A DNA stretch of 61,830 bases from NCBI RefSeq assembly GCF_937960835.1, contig NZ_CALGPC010000007.1, positions 1 to 61,830 on the forward strand, given 5' to 3'. The notes beneath the pieces are model-generated. The model saw only the letters and a list, made by a program, of their open reading frames with translations. It was not told where the DNA came from and did no database searches. Made by a program: the position numbers and the translations under genes. The DNA is from an uncultured Ferrovibrio sp. (GTDB lineage Bacteria; Pseudomonadota; Alphaproteobacteria; Ferrovibrionales; Ferrovibrionaceae). Below are positions 42,618-51,560 of this stretch, in pieces (the stretch's first letter is position 1; each line of letters opens with the position of its first letter).

Positions 42618-44471
42618 ATGGCCAGCTTGAAAAATTCTCTCGCGCAGTCGTTTTTGCCTCGACTCTGGCCAGCCGACCGCCCCGATCTGCGGCTGCGAGT
42701 CGTCATCGCCATGGTTTTCCTGGTGGCCGCTAAGCTGGTCAATGTTGCGGTGCCATATCTGTTCAAGCGCGCCGTCGATCTGCTGGAAAGCGGCGTCTCA
42801 GCGGGCCAGCTTGCCGTCGGCGCGATCTTGGCGCTGGTGCTGGCCTACGGCGTTGCGCGTGTCGGCGCCCAGGCCTTCGGCGAACTGCGCGATGCCGTCT
42901 TTGCGAAAGTGGCCCAGGCGGCGATCCGCGATCTGGCGCTGCAGGTCTTCAATCATCTGCATGCGCTGTCGCTGCGCTTCCATCTTGAGCGCCAGACCGG
43001 CGGTCTCAGCCGCGTCATCGAACGCGGCACCAAGGGAATCCAGTTCGTCCTGCAGTTCATGACCTTCAACATCCTGCCGACCATCGTCGAGATCGGCCTG
43101 GTCGGCGGCATTCTGTGGTGGCTTTACGGCTGGATCTTCGCCGCCATCACCGTGGTCACCATCGGCGGCTATATCGTCTACACGCTGCTGATCACCGAAT
43201 GGCGGACCAAATACCGCCGGCAGATGAACGACGAGGACCAGCGCGCCAATACGCGCGCCATCGACAGCCTGCTGAATTACGAGACGGTGAAGTATTTCAC
43301 CAACGAGGCTCATGAGGCGCGCCGCTACGACGAGGCGCTGGAACGCTACGAAAAGGCCGCGGTGAAAAGCCAGACGACGCTGGCCATGCTCAATCTCGGC
43401 CAGGGCGCCATCATCGCGGTCGGCCTGATCGGCGTGATGAGCTTCGCCGTGCTTGGCGTGCGCGACGGCACCATGACGCTGGGCGATGTGGTGATGGTCA
43501 ACGCCTATCTGATCCAGCTTTATTTGCCGCTCAACTTTCTCGGTTTCGCCTATCGCGAGATCAAGCAGGGCCTGATCGACATGGAGCAGATGTTCAAGCT
43601 GCTCGACGTGCCGCAGGAGGTGCAGGACAAGCCGAATGCTCCGGCCTTGCAGATCATGCAGGGCGAGATTGTCTTCGAGGATGTGCGCTTCGCCTACGAC
43701 CCGCGCCGCGAAATCCTCAAAGGCGTCAGTTTCCGTATCCCGCCCGGCGCCAAGGTGGCGGTGGTCGGCGCTTCGGGTGCCGGCAAGTCGACCCTGTCGC
43801 GGCTGCTCTATCGCTTCTACGACATCACCGGCGGCAGCATTCGCATCGATGGTCAGGATATCCGCGATGTGACGCAGCTCAGCGTACGCAAGGCCATCGG
43901 CATCGTGCCGCAGGATACCGTGCTGTTCAACGACACAATCCTCTACAACATCCGCTACGGCCGGGTGGAGGCAAGCGATGCCGAAGTGGCCGAAGCGGCC
44001 CGGCTCGCGCAGCTCGATCAGCTTATCAGCCGCCTGCCCGATGGCATGCAGACCATGGTAGGCGAACGCGGCCTGAAGCTTTCGGGCGGCGAGAAGCAGC
44101 GCGTTGCCATTGCCCGCGCCCTTTTGAAGCAGCCCAAGATCATGGTCTTCGACGAGGCCACCTCGGCACTGGATACGCATACCGAGCGCGAGATCCAGGC
44201 CGCTTTGGAGCGCGCAGCAGAAGGCTGCACGACGCTCGTCATCGCGCATCGCCTCTCCACCGTGGTGGATGCCGACGAGATCATTGTGCTGGACGATGGC
44301 CGCATCGCCGAACGCGGCCGCCATCATGCCCTGCTGGCGCAGAACGGCCTCTATGCAGCCTTGTGGCAGAAGCAGCAGGAAGCCCGCGAAGCCGGCGAGG
44401 AGATCGCCTCCGAACGCCCCAACGCAGCGCCCGTATCCCGCCCGGCAACGAAGGCGGAAGTGGCGGAGTGA
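42618..44471 (+). CDS. ABC transporter, fused permease-ATPase (Atm1/HMT-like exporter)
   Basis: A 617-residue half-transporter acting as a homodimer in the inner membrane. Six membrane helices occupy roughly residues 20-330, with the NYETVKYFTNEAHEARRYDE loop typical of the Atm1/HMT1 group. The nucleotide-binding domain has VGASGAGKSTLSRLLYRFYD (Walker A), LKLSGGEKQRVAIARALL (signature) and IMVFDEATSALD (Walker B). Relatives export glutathione-linked sulfur or heavy metals. ATG 42618 is used; TTG 42573 upstream is possible and neither has a clear ribosome site. Confidence 0.92.
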   Translation: MASLKNSLAQSFLPRLWPADRPDLRLRVVIAMVFLVAAKLVNVAVPYLFKRAVDLLESGVSAGQLAVGAILALVLAYGVARVGAQAFGELRDAVFAKVAQAAIRDLALQVFNHLHALSLRFHLERQTGGLSRVIERGTKGIQFVLQFMTFNILPTIVEIGLVGGILWWLYGWIFAAITVVTIGGYIVYTLLITEWRTKYRRQMNDEDQRANTRAIDSLLNYETVKYFTNEAHEARRYDEALERYEKAAVKSQTTLAMLNLGQGAIIAVGLIGVMSFAVLGVRDGTMTLGDVVMVNAYLIQLYLPLNFLGFAYREIKQGLIDMEQMFKLLDVPQEVQDKPNAPALQIMQGEIVFEDVRFAYDPRREILKGVSFRIPPGAKVAVVGASGAGKSTLSRLLYRFYDITGGSIRIDGQDIRDVTQLSVRKAIGIVPQDTVLFNDTILYNIRYGRVEASDAEVAEAARLAQLDQLISRLPDGMQTMVGERGLKLSGGEKQRVAIARALLKQPKIMVFDEATSALDTHTEREIQAALERAAEGCTTLVIAHRLSTVVDADEIIVLDDGRIAERGRHHALLAQNGLYAALWQKQQEAREAGEEIASERPNAAPVSRPATKAEVAE

Positions 44472-44512
44472 AGCATTGCGGAGCGAGGTATCAATACATC
44501 ACCCGCAGGCTT

Positions 44513-44570
44513 GACCCGCGGGTCCTGCGCAGGCGGCCAGAAATCCCTGGGTCAAAGCCAGGGCATGACG
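44513..44570. repeat. Palindromic intergenic repeat cluster
   Basis: Two perfect palindromes (GACCCGCGGGTC 44513-44524, CCTGCGCAGG 44524-44533) are followed by CCCTGG-GTCAAAG-CCAGGG (44545-44563) and CATGACG. The last element is a diverged copy of the one at 11000-11022. It lies in the 228-bp spacer before psd, which otherwise holds no gene. Confidence 0.65.
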
Positions 44571-44699
44571 GATTGCGGCGATGGCAGCGCGGCTGCGGAA
44601 TGCGGCCTTCCGCCAGCCAGAACCTTTACCTCCGCCCCTTTATATAACCGCTGGCAATCACTAGATTAGCCCGTCATCCCGTTCACAGGCTGGGGCAAT

Positions 44700-45392
44700 A
44701 TGGACACGATCCGTTCCGTTCTGGTGCCGATTCACCAGGAAGGCTACAAGTTCATCGCGATCTTCGCGGCGGCGACGCTGATTCTCTTCTTCATCGCCGA
44801 GCCGCTTGGCTGGGCGGGCGTGGTGCTGACCTTGTGGTGCGCCTATTTCTTCCGCGATCCGCCGCGCGTCACCCCGGTGCGCGAGGGGCTTTTGATTTCG
44901 CCGGCCGATGGCGTCGTGCAGATGATCGAGCGTGCGGTGCCGCCGGAAGAGCTCGGCATGGGCCTCGATCCGCGCCAGCGCATCTCGATCTTCATGAATG
45001 TCTTCGACGTGCATGTGAACCGCAGCCCGGTTGACGGTGTTGTCACGGCGACGGCCTATCGTCCGGGCAGCTTCGTTAATGCAGCCCTGGACAAGGCCAG
45101 CGTCGATAACGAGCGTCAGGCGCTGAAGATCAAGCTGAAGAACGGCAAGGAGATCGCCGTCGTCCAGATCGCCGGCCTGGTGGCTCGCCGCATCCTGTGC
45201 AATGTGCGCGAAGGCCAGGAACTGAAGGCGGGCCAGCGTTTCGGCATGATCCGCTTCGGCAGCCGCGTCGACATCTATCTCGATGACGGCATGGTGCCGC
45301 TGGTGATCGTCGGCCAGCGTGCGGTGGCCGGCGAAACGGTGGTCGCCGAGGACAACAGCGACGAACAGCCTCGCGTCGGCGAGGTCCGTTAA
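44700..45392 (+). CDS. psd: Phosphatidylserine decarboxylase proenzyme (short type)
   Basis: Makes phosphatidylethanolamine. This is the 230-residue short form. One or two N-terminal membrane helices (FIAIFAAATLILFFIAEPLG, then WAGVVLTLWCAYFF) are followed by LISPADGVVQMIE, FMNVFDVHVNRSP and RFGSRVDIYL. The Gly-Ser of that last motif is the self-cleavage site that makes the pyruvoyl group. The start ATG has GGGG upstream. pssA follows 60 bp later, forming the PE operon. Confidence 0.96.
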   Translation: MDTIRSVLVPIHQEGYKFIAIFAAATLILFFIAEPLGWAGVVLTLWCAYFFRDPPRVTPVREGLLISPADGVVQMIERAVPPEELGMGLDPRQRISIFMNVFDVHVNRSPVDGVVTATAYRPGSFVNAALDKASVDNERQALKIKLKNGKEIAVVQIAGLVARRILCNVREGQELKAGQRFGMIRFGSRVDIYLDDGMVPLVIVGQRAVAGETVVAEDNSDEQPRVGEVR

Positions 45393-45452
45393 GACGGCGT
45401 CAACGCCGGGTGTGTTAGGAGGCTTAAAGGGTTCATGCGACAGGAGGAGCGG

Positions 45453-46304
45453 ATGCCGCTGAAGCTCATCGTCCCGCCGAAGCGGGTGGGTAAGCTGCCG
45501 CTGAACACGCTTGCCCCGAATATCCTGACCATCGTCGCGCTCTGTTCGGGTCTGACCGCGATCCGCTTTGCCCTGGTCGGGCAGTGGAAATTCGCCATCG
45601 GCGCGATTGCGGTCGCCGCCCTGTTCGACATGCTGGATGGCCGCGTGGCGCGGCTGCTCAAAGGCGCGTCGAAATTCGGCGCAGAACTCGACTCGCTGTC
45701 TGACTTCCTGTGTTTCGGCGTCGCGCCGGCGATCATCCTGTATTTCTGGAGCCTGCATGAGCTTGGCAGCGGCAATACCGGCTGGCTGGTCGTGCTGGCC
45801 TTCTCCGTCTGTACGGCGTTGCGTCTGGCGCGCTTCAACACGGCGCTGGACGATCCCGACAAGCCGCAATGGACCGGCAGCTTCTTCACCGGCGTTCCGG
45901 CGCCGGCTGGCGCTGGCCTGGCGCTGGTCTTCCTGATCCTCAGCCAGGAAATCGACAGCGACGTCTTCCGCTCGCCAGCGCTGAATGCACTGTGGCTGCT
46001 GCTGATCGGCGGCCTGATGATCAGCCGCGTGCCGACATTTTCGTTCAAGCGCGTCCGCGTCGGCCGCGAATATGTCGGCCTCATCCTGCTGGCCACGGGC
46101 CTCTTGGTTGCCGGGCTGCTGAACCAGCCCTGGTATACTTTGGGCGCCATGCTGCTGGCTTATCTGATCTCGATTCCGTTTTCGGTCCGCGCCCATGAGC
46201 GCCTGCGCCGCGGCGACAGCGCCAAGGCCGCGGAGCCCGAGGCTGCCGTTCCTTCGACGGCATCCCACGATAAGCCGGACGAGCCGCGTACCCTTCTGCA
46301 TTAA
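45453..46304 (+). CDS. pssA: CDP-diacylglycerol--serine O-phosphatidyltransferase
   Basis: Joins serine to CDP-diacylglycerol. The 283-residue membrane protein carries the CDP-alcohol phosphotransferase motif DMLDGRVARLLKGASKFGAE followed by LDSLSD (DG-x2-AR-x8-G-x3-D-x3-D) and about eight membrane helices. ATG 45453 has a strong AGGAGG site; ATG 45435 six codons earlier has none. It supplies the substrate of psd. Confidence 0.95.
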   Translation: MPLKLIVPPKRVGKLPLNTLAPNILTIVALCSGLTAIRFALVGQWKFAIGAIAVAALFDMLDGRVARLLKGASKFGAELDSLSDFLCFGVAPAIILYFWSLHELGSGNTGWLVVLAFSVCTALRLARFNTALDDPDKPQWTGSFFTGVPAPAGAGLALVFLILSQEIDSDVFRSPALNALWLLLIGGLMISRVPTFSFKRVRVGREYVGLILLATGLLVAGLLNQPWYTLGAMLLAYLISIPFSVRAHERLRRGDSAKAAEPEAAVPSTASHDKPDEPRTLLH

Positions 46305-46325
46305 GCTGCTCTATCTTCCTTCGCG

Positions 46326-47297
46326 ATGGACCGTCTTCGCGAAATGGAGATTTTTGCCGCCGTGGCGATTGCCGGCAGCCTGTCGGCGGCGGCGCGCCGG
46401 CTCAACCTCTCCATTGCTGTGGTCAGCAAGCAGCTATCGCAGCTTGAACGCCGCCTCGGCGCACGGCTGGTTAATCGCACCACGCGCAAACTGACGCTTA
46501 CCGAGGAAGGCCTGACCTTTCTTGAGCGCTGCCGCGAGATCTTAAACAGCGTCGCCGATGCCGAGCAGGCCGTGTCGGGCCGCGATGGCGTGCTGACCGG
46601 CACGATCCGCATCAGCGCGCCAGTGGCCTTCGGCCGCAAGCGGCTGGCGCCGCTGATCGCCAGCTTCGCGGCCAGGCATCCGCGCGTGCGTCTTCATCTG
46701 CATCTCAACGACAGCATCGTCGATCTGCTGACCGAGAATATCGACGTCGCCTTCCGCTTCGGCGACCTGCCGGAATCGAGTCTTGTGACGCGGCGGCTGG
46801 TGGCGGCACAGCGTGTGATCTGCGCCGCGCCGTCATATCTGAAGGTGCGCGGCATACCGCAGGCCTTAAGCGATCTCGCCCATCACGACTGCATCGCCGT
46901 CTGCGCGGGCCAGGGCCCGGGCGTTCAGATCTGGCGCTTCACCAGTCCCGAGGGTGAGCAAAGCCTGCGCATCGATGGCCGACTGGCGGCCAATAACGGC
47001 GAGGTCGCGCATGCCTGGGCGCTGGCGGGACTGGGACTGGCGCAGAAATCGGTCTGGGATGTGGCAGAAGATATTGCCGCCGGCCGGCTGCAGGTCGTGC
47101 TGCCGCAATACCGCCGCGAGGAAAGCCTGCATGCGGTCTTTCCGCCGGGTCGCCAGATTCCGCGGCGCATCCGTGCCTTCGTCGATTACGTCGCCGCGGA
47201 ATTGCAGGCGCTGGAACGCAAGCTGCCCGACCCCATGAAGAAACCAGGTTCCATGAAGCCGGGCAGCGCGCGCAGGCGTTCACTCAGCCGTCGCTGA
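46326..47297 (+). CDS. LysR-family transcriptional regulator (CrgA/DmlR-like)
   Basis: A 323-residue regulator: HTH MEIFAAVAIAGSLSAAARRL and LNLSIAVVSKQLSQLERRLG, then NRTTRKLTLTEEG, and an effector domain with ISAPVAFGRKRLAPLIASFA. The C-terminal tail carries a short repeat (MKKPGSMKPGS). It is convergent with, and overlaps by 18 bp, the MFS exporter gene, a common layout for a regulator of an adjacent efflux/reductase pair. The effector is unknown. Confidence 0.9.
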   Translation: MDRLREMEIFAAVAIAGSLSAAARRLNLSIAVVSKQLSQLERRLGARLVNRTTRKLTLTEEGLTFLERCREILNSVADAEQAVSGRDGVLTGTIRISAPVAFGRKRLAPLIASFAARHPRVRLHLHLNDSIVDLLTENIDVAFRFGDLPESSLVTRRLVAAQRVICAAPSYLKVRGIPQALSDLAHHDCIAVCAGQGPGVQIWRFTSPEGEQSLRIDGRLAANNGEVAHAWALAGLGLAQKSVWDVAEDIAAGRLQVVLPQYRREESLHAVFPPGRQIPRRIRAFVDYVAAELQALERKLPDPMKKPGSMKPGSARRRSLSRR

Positions 47298-48473
47298 AGC
47301 AGCCAGCGAGGCCGACCGCCGGCGGTCGGCAGCCAGCCCCAAAGCGGCGGCGCCAAGCCCGATCAAGGCCATCGCCGCGCCGCCGAGTGCCGTGGAGGCG
47401 ATTCCGAAGCCGCCATCGATCAGCGCGCCGCCCAGCCAGGCGCCCAGCGCATTGCCCAGATTGAAAGCGCCGATATTCAAGGTCGCCGCCAGCGCCGCCG
47501 CATCGCCCGCCTTGTCCAGCACGCGGGTCTGCAGGCCCGGCGCGGTGGCGAAGCCGAAGATGCCGACCAGGGTTACCAGGATGAGGGTCGGGACCAGCTG
47601 TGCGGCGAAGAGATACTGCGCCAGCAGCACGACGATCAGGATCGCCAGGATGCCCATCAGGCCCGGGATCAGGCTGCGATCCGCGATCTTGCCGCCCAGC
47701 ATGTTGCCGATGGTTACGCCGATTCCGAACAAGAGAAGGGCCAGCGTCACCATCGTCTGAGTCGAACGTGTGACTTCCAGCAATAGCGGCGCGACATAGG
47801 TGAAGGCTGCAAACACGCCGCCAAAGCCGAAAACGGTGGTGGTCAGCGCCAGCAGAACGGACGGCTTCATCGCGCCCCGCAACTCGCCCAGGAAGCTTGT
47901 TTCCTGATGGCGCGCGATGCGCGGCACGAGCACTGCAATCGCGGTCATCGCAATCACGCCAAGGCCCGTCACCGCCCAGAAGGTCGAGCGCCAGCCAAAG
48001 GCATCGCCCAGCACCTTGCCGAACGGCACGCCGACGATGGTGGCGATGGTTATGCCGCTGAACATCAGGGCCACGGCGCCGGCGCGCCGGTCGGGCGGCA
48101 CCAGGCCGGCCGCCACCACCGATCCGACGCCGAAGAAACTGCCATGGGCAAAGCTGGTCACCACGCGCGCCGTCATCAGCAGCTCGTATGACGGCGCAGT
48201 CGCGCAGAGCAGATTGCCGATGGTGAACAGGCCCATGAGGCCCAGCAGCAGGGTCTTGCGCGGGATGCGGCCGGTAATCGCCGCCAGCAGCGGCGCGCCC
48301 ACCGCCACGCCCAGGGCATAGCCGGTGACCAAAAGACCGGCCTGCGGGACGGATACGGAAAAATCCTCGCTGAGCTGCGGCAGCAGGCCCATGATCACGA
48401 ATTCTGTGGTGCCGATGCCGAAGGCGCTGATCGCCAGCGCAGCTATGGCAAAGGAAGGCGGTAGTCGTCGCAT
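47280..48473 (-). CDS. MFS transporter, DHA1-type efflux (AraJ/YdhP-like)
   Basis: A 397-residue major facilitator with 12 membrane helices. Marks are IGTTEFVIMGLLPQLSEDFS in helix 1, LVTGYALGVAVGAPLLAAI with the following loop in helices 2-3, and FGGVFAAFTYVAPLLLEVT. It is in the sugar/drug efflux group with AraJ, YdhP and NepI. ATG 48473 has GGAG about 10 nt upstream; TTG 48488 is unlikely. It is transcribed after the PRISE-like reductase gene with about 30 bp between. Confidence 0.93.
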   Translation of the reverse strand: MRRLPPSFAIAALAISAFGIGTTEFVIMGLLPQLSEDFSVSVPQAGLLVTGYALGVAVGAPLLAAITGRIPRKTLLLGLMGLFTIGNLLCATAPSYELLMTARVVTSFAHGSFFGVGSVVAAGLVPPDRRAGAVALMFSGITIATIVGVPFGKVLGDAFGWRSTFWAVTGLGVIAMTAIAVLVPRIARHQETSFLGELRGAMKPSVLLALTTTVFGFGGVFAAFTYVAPLLLEVTRSTQTMVTLALLLFGIGVTIGNMLGGKIADRSLIPGLMGILAILIVVLLAQYLFAAQLVPTLILVTLVGIFGFATAPGLQTRVLDKAGDAAALAATLNIGAFNLGNALGAWLGGALIDGGFGIASTALGGAAMALIGLGAAALGLAADRRRSASLAASATAE

Positions 48474-48502
48474 GATGATGATCTCCAAGTCTGGGTTGTT
48501 TT

Positions 48503-49564
48503 TTAGGGGATGATTTTGCGCTGGCGCAGATCGGCGAAGATGCCGAGAAACATCGCCTCGGTATCGACGAAGTCATGCAAGCCGAAGCGGCGCGCCTTGC
48601 TGCCATCGGCGAGGAAGTCGTATTCCCAAGAGAAGACGAAATCGCCGAAGCGCCAGGCAGCGAGATCCTCATATGGGATCGGCGCCAGACCATGCTTCTG
48701 CACCATCGCCTGCCAGAGCGGCGCCTTGTCGGCCATCACCGTTTCAAGCGGTATCGGCAGCGGCGGTGCAACATCGAGATCGAAGAAGCGCGCGATCTTC
48801 GGCCACAGGTCGTTCCAGCGGAACAGATCCCCATTGGCGATATTGAAGGCCTGGTTGGCGCAGCGCGGCTCGGTTGCGGCCCAGATCGTGGCGCGTGCCA
48901 GCAGGCCGGCATCGGTCACTTCCATCAGCGTGTTGTAAGCGCCGGGCTTGCCGGGAAAGCGCAAGGGCAGGCCAAGCTCCTTCGAGATCGCGGCATAGAC
49001 CGCGATCACCATCGCAAGGTTCATCGGATTGCCCAGAGCAAAGCCGCAGACCACCGATGGCCTGATCGCCGACCAGGTCCAGGACTTGTTGCGCTGACGC
49101 GCCTCCAGGAAGCGCTGCTGATCCATGTTGAAGTCCGGCGGCATATGCCGGCCGGCATCCTCTTCGCGCGCCGGCGTCTTGAAGGGGCCAAGATGCGCGC
49201 CATAGACCTTGTAGCCCTGCATGAGGCTGACATGCCGCAGGTTGCGCGCAGCAGGCTCAATGGCATCGATCACGTTGACCAGCATGGCGAGATTGGGGGC
49301 GACCAGCTCGGCCCAGCCTGGCCGGTCCTGATAGGCGGCATAGAAGACATGCGTCACGTTGCGCAGTCCGCCGAGCTGGTCGCGGCTGTCCTCAGGATCG
49401 AGCAGATCGACGGCGATATGGCGCAAACGGCCGTTGGCCGCGCCGCCGCGCCGGGAAAGCCCGATCACCTCCCAATCTTCCAGGCGCGCCAGATGCGCCG
49501 CCAGATTGCGGCCGATCACACCCTGGGCACCGACGATGAGGGCAACTTTTTTATCCGTAGACAT
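48503..49564 (-). CDS. SDR-family reductase, PRISE (progesterone 5-beta-reductase/iridoid synthase)-like
   Basis: A 353-residue atypical SDR. The NADP loop is VALIVGAQGVIGRNLAAHLA followed by IGLSRRGG. The family-specific catalytic block HVSLMQGYKVYGAHLGP contains the Lys and Tyr region (KxYG), and RPSVVCGFALGNPMNLAM follows. Such enzymes reduce enones. ATG 49564 has GGAG at good spacing; ATG 49577-49579 is alternative. A hairpin covers both starts. It is the first gene of an operon with the MFS exporter. Confidence 0.87.
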   Translation of the reverse strand: MSTDKKVALIVGAQGVIGRNLAAHLARLEDWEVIGLSRRGGAANGRLRHIAVDLLDPEDSRDQLGGLRNVTHVFYAAYQDRPGWAELVAPNLAMLVNVIDAIEPAARNLRHVSLMQGYKVYGAHLGPFKTPAREEDAGRHMPPDFNMDQQRFLEARQRNKSWTWSAIRPSVVCGFALGNPMNLAMVIAVYAAISKELGLPLRFPGKPGAYNTLMEVTDAGLLARATIWAATEPRCANQAFNIANGDLFRWNDLWPKIARFFDLDVAPPLPIPLETVMADKAPLWQAMVQKHGLAPIPYEDLAAWRFGDFVFSWEYDFLADGSKARRFGLHDFVDTEAMFLGIFADLRQRKIIP

Positions 49565-49566
49565 GA

Positions 49567-49587
49567 ATGGCTCCGACATGGAGCCAT
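49567..49587 (-). promoter_or_regulatory. Hairpin hiding the ribosome site of the PRISE-like gene
   Basis: ATGGCTCC-GACAT-GGAGCCAT forms an 8-bp perfect stem. In the mRNA it sequesters the GGAG ribosome site of ATG 49564 and places the alternative ATG in the loop. This could tune translation. Confidence 0.5.
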
Positions 49588-49670
49588 CACTTTGGGCAGG
49601 CCTGGCGCCGCGGGTAGTCGGCGCGCGCGCGAATCAGTTTTTCCATTTTGTGAAAAATCGCCGCGGGCAA

Positions 49671-50237
49671 TTACAGCGCGGCGAGCAATTCGGCGGTGGT
49701 GACGATGGTTGCGTATTCGCCGGCGAGATTGGCAAGCGACAGCGCATGCATGTCATCGGCCTTCATCACCCGGCCATCCAGCAATAGCTTGTCTACCGCC
49801 CAGGTAGCATCGGCGGCGACGTAAGTGTCGAAACCGAGATTGCCGGCCATGCGCGCGGTGGTCTCGACCGAATTGTGCACCAGCACGCCGCAGATCACCA
49901 CCGTCGTCTGCCCGGCGTCGCGCAGACGCTTCTCCAGGTCCGTGCCGATGAAGGCGCTGTTGGTGTGCTTGCCGATCACGGTCTCGCCCGGCAGCGGCAT
50001 CGCTTCCGCCTTGAAGTCGTGAGTGGGCTCGCCGGGGCGATAGGCGGAACTGGGCTCGGTCGAGTCATGCCGGATGTGATAAATCGGCCGGCCGCTCGAC
50101 CGCCATCCCTGGATCAGGGCTGCGATGTTGCGCTCGCCATCCGGGTTGTTGCGCGGGCCCCAATAGGGCGCGTCGATGGCCCGCTGGACATCGATCACCA
50201 GCAGGGCGGCATGGCGGGGCAGGGGCGTCATGGTCAA
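49671..50237 (-). CDS. Isochorismatase-like hydrolase lacking the usual catalytic cysteine
   Basis: A 188-residue isochorismatase-fold protein. Two of three catalytic positions are seen: D16 in ALLVIDVQRA and K90 in VIGKHTNSAF. In the third block, ICGVLVHNSVETTARMAGNL, position 123 is Ser where the family normally has Cys. The rest of the fold (GFDTYVAADATWAVD) is intact, so this may be a Ser-variant or a binding protein rather than an amidase. It has no recognised operon partner; the next gene upstream on the same strand is hypothetical. Confidence 0.85.
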   Translation of the reverse strand: MTMTPLPRHAALLVIDVQRAIDAPYWGPRNNPDGERNIAALIQGWRSSGRPIYHIRHDSTEPSSAYRPGEPTHDFKAEAMPLPGETVIGKHTNSAFIGTDLEKRLRDAGQTTVVICGVLVHNSVETTARMAGNLGFDTYVAADATWAVDKLLLDGRVMKADDMHALSLANLAGEYATIVTTAELLAAL

Positions 50238-50240
50238 CGA

Positions 50241-50280
50241 CTGCGGCGTTAAATGGCTGCGGCGTCAATGGCTGCGGCGT
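50241..50280. repeat. 15/16-bp tandem repeat at a gene end
   Basis: CTGCGGCGTTAAATGG, CTGCGGCGTCAATGG and a partial third copy lie between two minus-strand genes and cover the stop of the hypothetical gene at 50265. Confidence 0.7.
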
Positions 50281-50618
50281 TTCTGTTCTTCCAGCTTGGC
50301 CTTCAGCTTGGCGGCAAAATCGCCGCCATCCTTGCGCTGTGCCAGAAAAAGCTCGATCGCGAGCTGGGCGCGCTCCTGGTCCGTGGTCGGCGGGCCCTTC
50401 TTGGCGATCTTCTCCGCCAGACGCAGCAGCCGGGGGTCCAGCTTGGCCCGTATCGTCTTGATCTGCTGGGCCAATTGGGTGCGCAGCCGCAGCTTTTCGG
50501 CTTCCGTCTTGGCCGGCCCGTGATAGCGCCGCTCGGGCTTCGGCGCGGGCGCAGGCTTGCCGAAGAGCCGGCTTAACAGGCCGGGTTTGGCGGCAGGCTT
50601 GGGGGCGGGTTTGGCCAA
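50265..50618 (-). CDS. Basic hypothetical protein (117 aa)
   Basis: The product opens with a Lys/Pro/Ala-rich segment (MAKPAPKPAAKPGLLSRLFG) and has a basic helical body (EKLRLRTQLAQQIKTIRAKL, then IAKKGPPTTDQERAQLAIEL) with a Lys/Arg tail. The start is TTG 50618 behind a strong AAGGAGG. No family is recognised; a nucleic-acid- or membrane-surface-associated role is conceivable given the charge. Confidence 0.72.
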   Translation of the reverse strand: MAKPAPKPAAKPGLLSRLFGKPAPAPKPERRYHGPAKTEAEKLRLRTQLAQQIKTIRAKLDPRLLRLAEKIAKKGPPTTDQERAQLAIELFLAQRKDGGDFAAKLKAKLEEQKRRSH

Positions 50619-50714
50619 GACGGCCTCCTTAAACGGGCAATGGATGATTCGGGGATACCAGCGATGGAAAAATAAGGGCTTGTCAAGGCTTTGTCACACT
50701 ACTACATGTGAAAT

Positions 50715-51011
50715 ATGAGCTTGTTCGTCCCCCCCGTGACGGTTCTGCCCCAGGCCCAGGCCAATCCGGCCCAGGGGCTGGCGCAGCAGAGCCAAGCCCC
50801 CAACGCAGCCCAGGCGGCTGCGGCGGTGACGGCTATTCCGGTGCGGGCCGACAGCCGCATGGCCACCACCGCCTCGGGCCAGTCGAGCGATTCTGACCGC
50901 GCCAAGAAGGACAAGGGCAAGAACAGCGATTCCGAGGCCAATGCGGCGGAAACGAAAACCGCGCATTACCGGCCGCGCGGCATGGGCCGGAATACCGATC
51001 TCAGCGTCTGA
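50715..51011 (+). CDS. Low-complexity hypothetical protein (98 aa)
   Basis: Gln/Ala-rich N-terminal half (LPQAQANPAQGLAQQSQAPN) and a charged Ser/Asp/Lys-rich middle (SDSDRAKKDKGKNSDSEANA), ending YRPRGMGRNTDLSV. It has no signal peptide or membrane helix and is probably disordered. Third-position G/C bias supports coding, but the ribosome site is weak. An 18-bp duplication covers the stop. Function unknown. Confidence 0.6.
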   Translation: MSLFVPPVTVLPQAQANPAQGLAQQSQAPNAAQAAAAVTAIPVRADSRMATTASGQSSDSDRAKKDKGKNSDSEANAAETKTAHYRPRGMGRNTDLSV

Positions 51012-51031
51012 TCCGATCTTAGCGTCTGATT
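50996..51031. repeat. 18-bp tandem duplication across a stop codon
   Basis: CGATCTCAGCGTCTGATC and CGATCTTAGCGTCTGATT (16/18 identical) lie end to end, so the stop region of the upstream gene is duplicated. Confidence 0.75.
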
Positions 51032-51147
51032 AAGGACGCTTGCGCTTTCCCATTAACCAAACATTGCATCGAGCCGGGCCACGCCACGGTCACCGCTGGC
51101 TTGCTGTTTCGCCGCTATTGTCCGCCTGCAGCAGGCAGGAGAGGGCC

Positions 51148-51429
51148 GTGACGCCAGGACATCCGCTTTTCGACAAACCGGGGCTGCGGACCCCAGGCAT
51201 GCCGGCCATGGTGCTGGGAGCGCAGGTTTTCTTCCTCCGGGACGTGCAGCCCCTGGTGCTGCAGGCCTGCCGCCATCATGGCGTCAGCCTGGATCTGCTG
51301 GCGCGCCGCTTGGGCATGTCGCGCGCGGCGCTGACGCTGATCCTGCGCGGCCATGATCCGGTGCCGCGCACGCTTCTGCTGGCGATTGATGCTTTCGTGG
51401 CCGACACGCCCGCGCCAGCCGGCTTCTGA
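51148..51429 (+). CDS. Small helix-turn-helix protein, copy 1 of a tandem pair
   Basis: A 93-residue protein with an HTH-like core: FLRDVQPLVLQACRHHGVSL, LLARRLGMSRAALTLILRGH, then DPVPRTLLLAIDAFV. This looks like a Cro/XRE-type fold with recognition helix SRAALTLILRG. The start is GTG 51148, with AGGAG 6 nt upstream; the open extension to 51040 is not coding. The gene 130 bp downstream encodes a paralog. An unusual N-terminal arm (TPGHPLFDKPGLRTPGMPAM) is absent from copy 2. Confidence 0.75.
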   Translation: MTPGHPLFDKPGLRTPGMPAMVLGAQVFFLRDVQPLVLQACRHHGVSLDLLARRLGMSRAALTLILRGHDPVPRTLLLAIDAFVADTPAPAGF

Positions 51430-51560
51430 TTTTGGTCCTGGACGAACCGTCTTTGGCCTCTTGAAACCGCCACCGGTTTTGCCAAATTTCTGGTGCCGGT
51501 CCGGGCAGGGGCCCGGCACTGGAGACGGTGCATAGCGATAGGGTGAAAGGAGGCATCGCC

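Noticed and set aside
42798..46301. Two long minus-strand frames (509 and 546 codons) opposite the ABC exporter and psd-pssA
   Set aside because: Both are mirrors of clear coding genes and have no recognisable domains.
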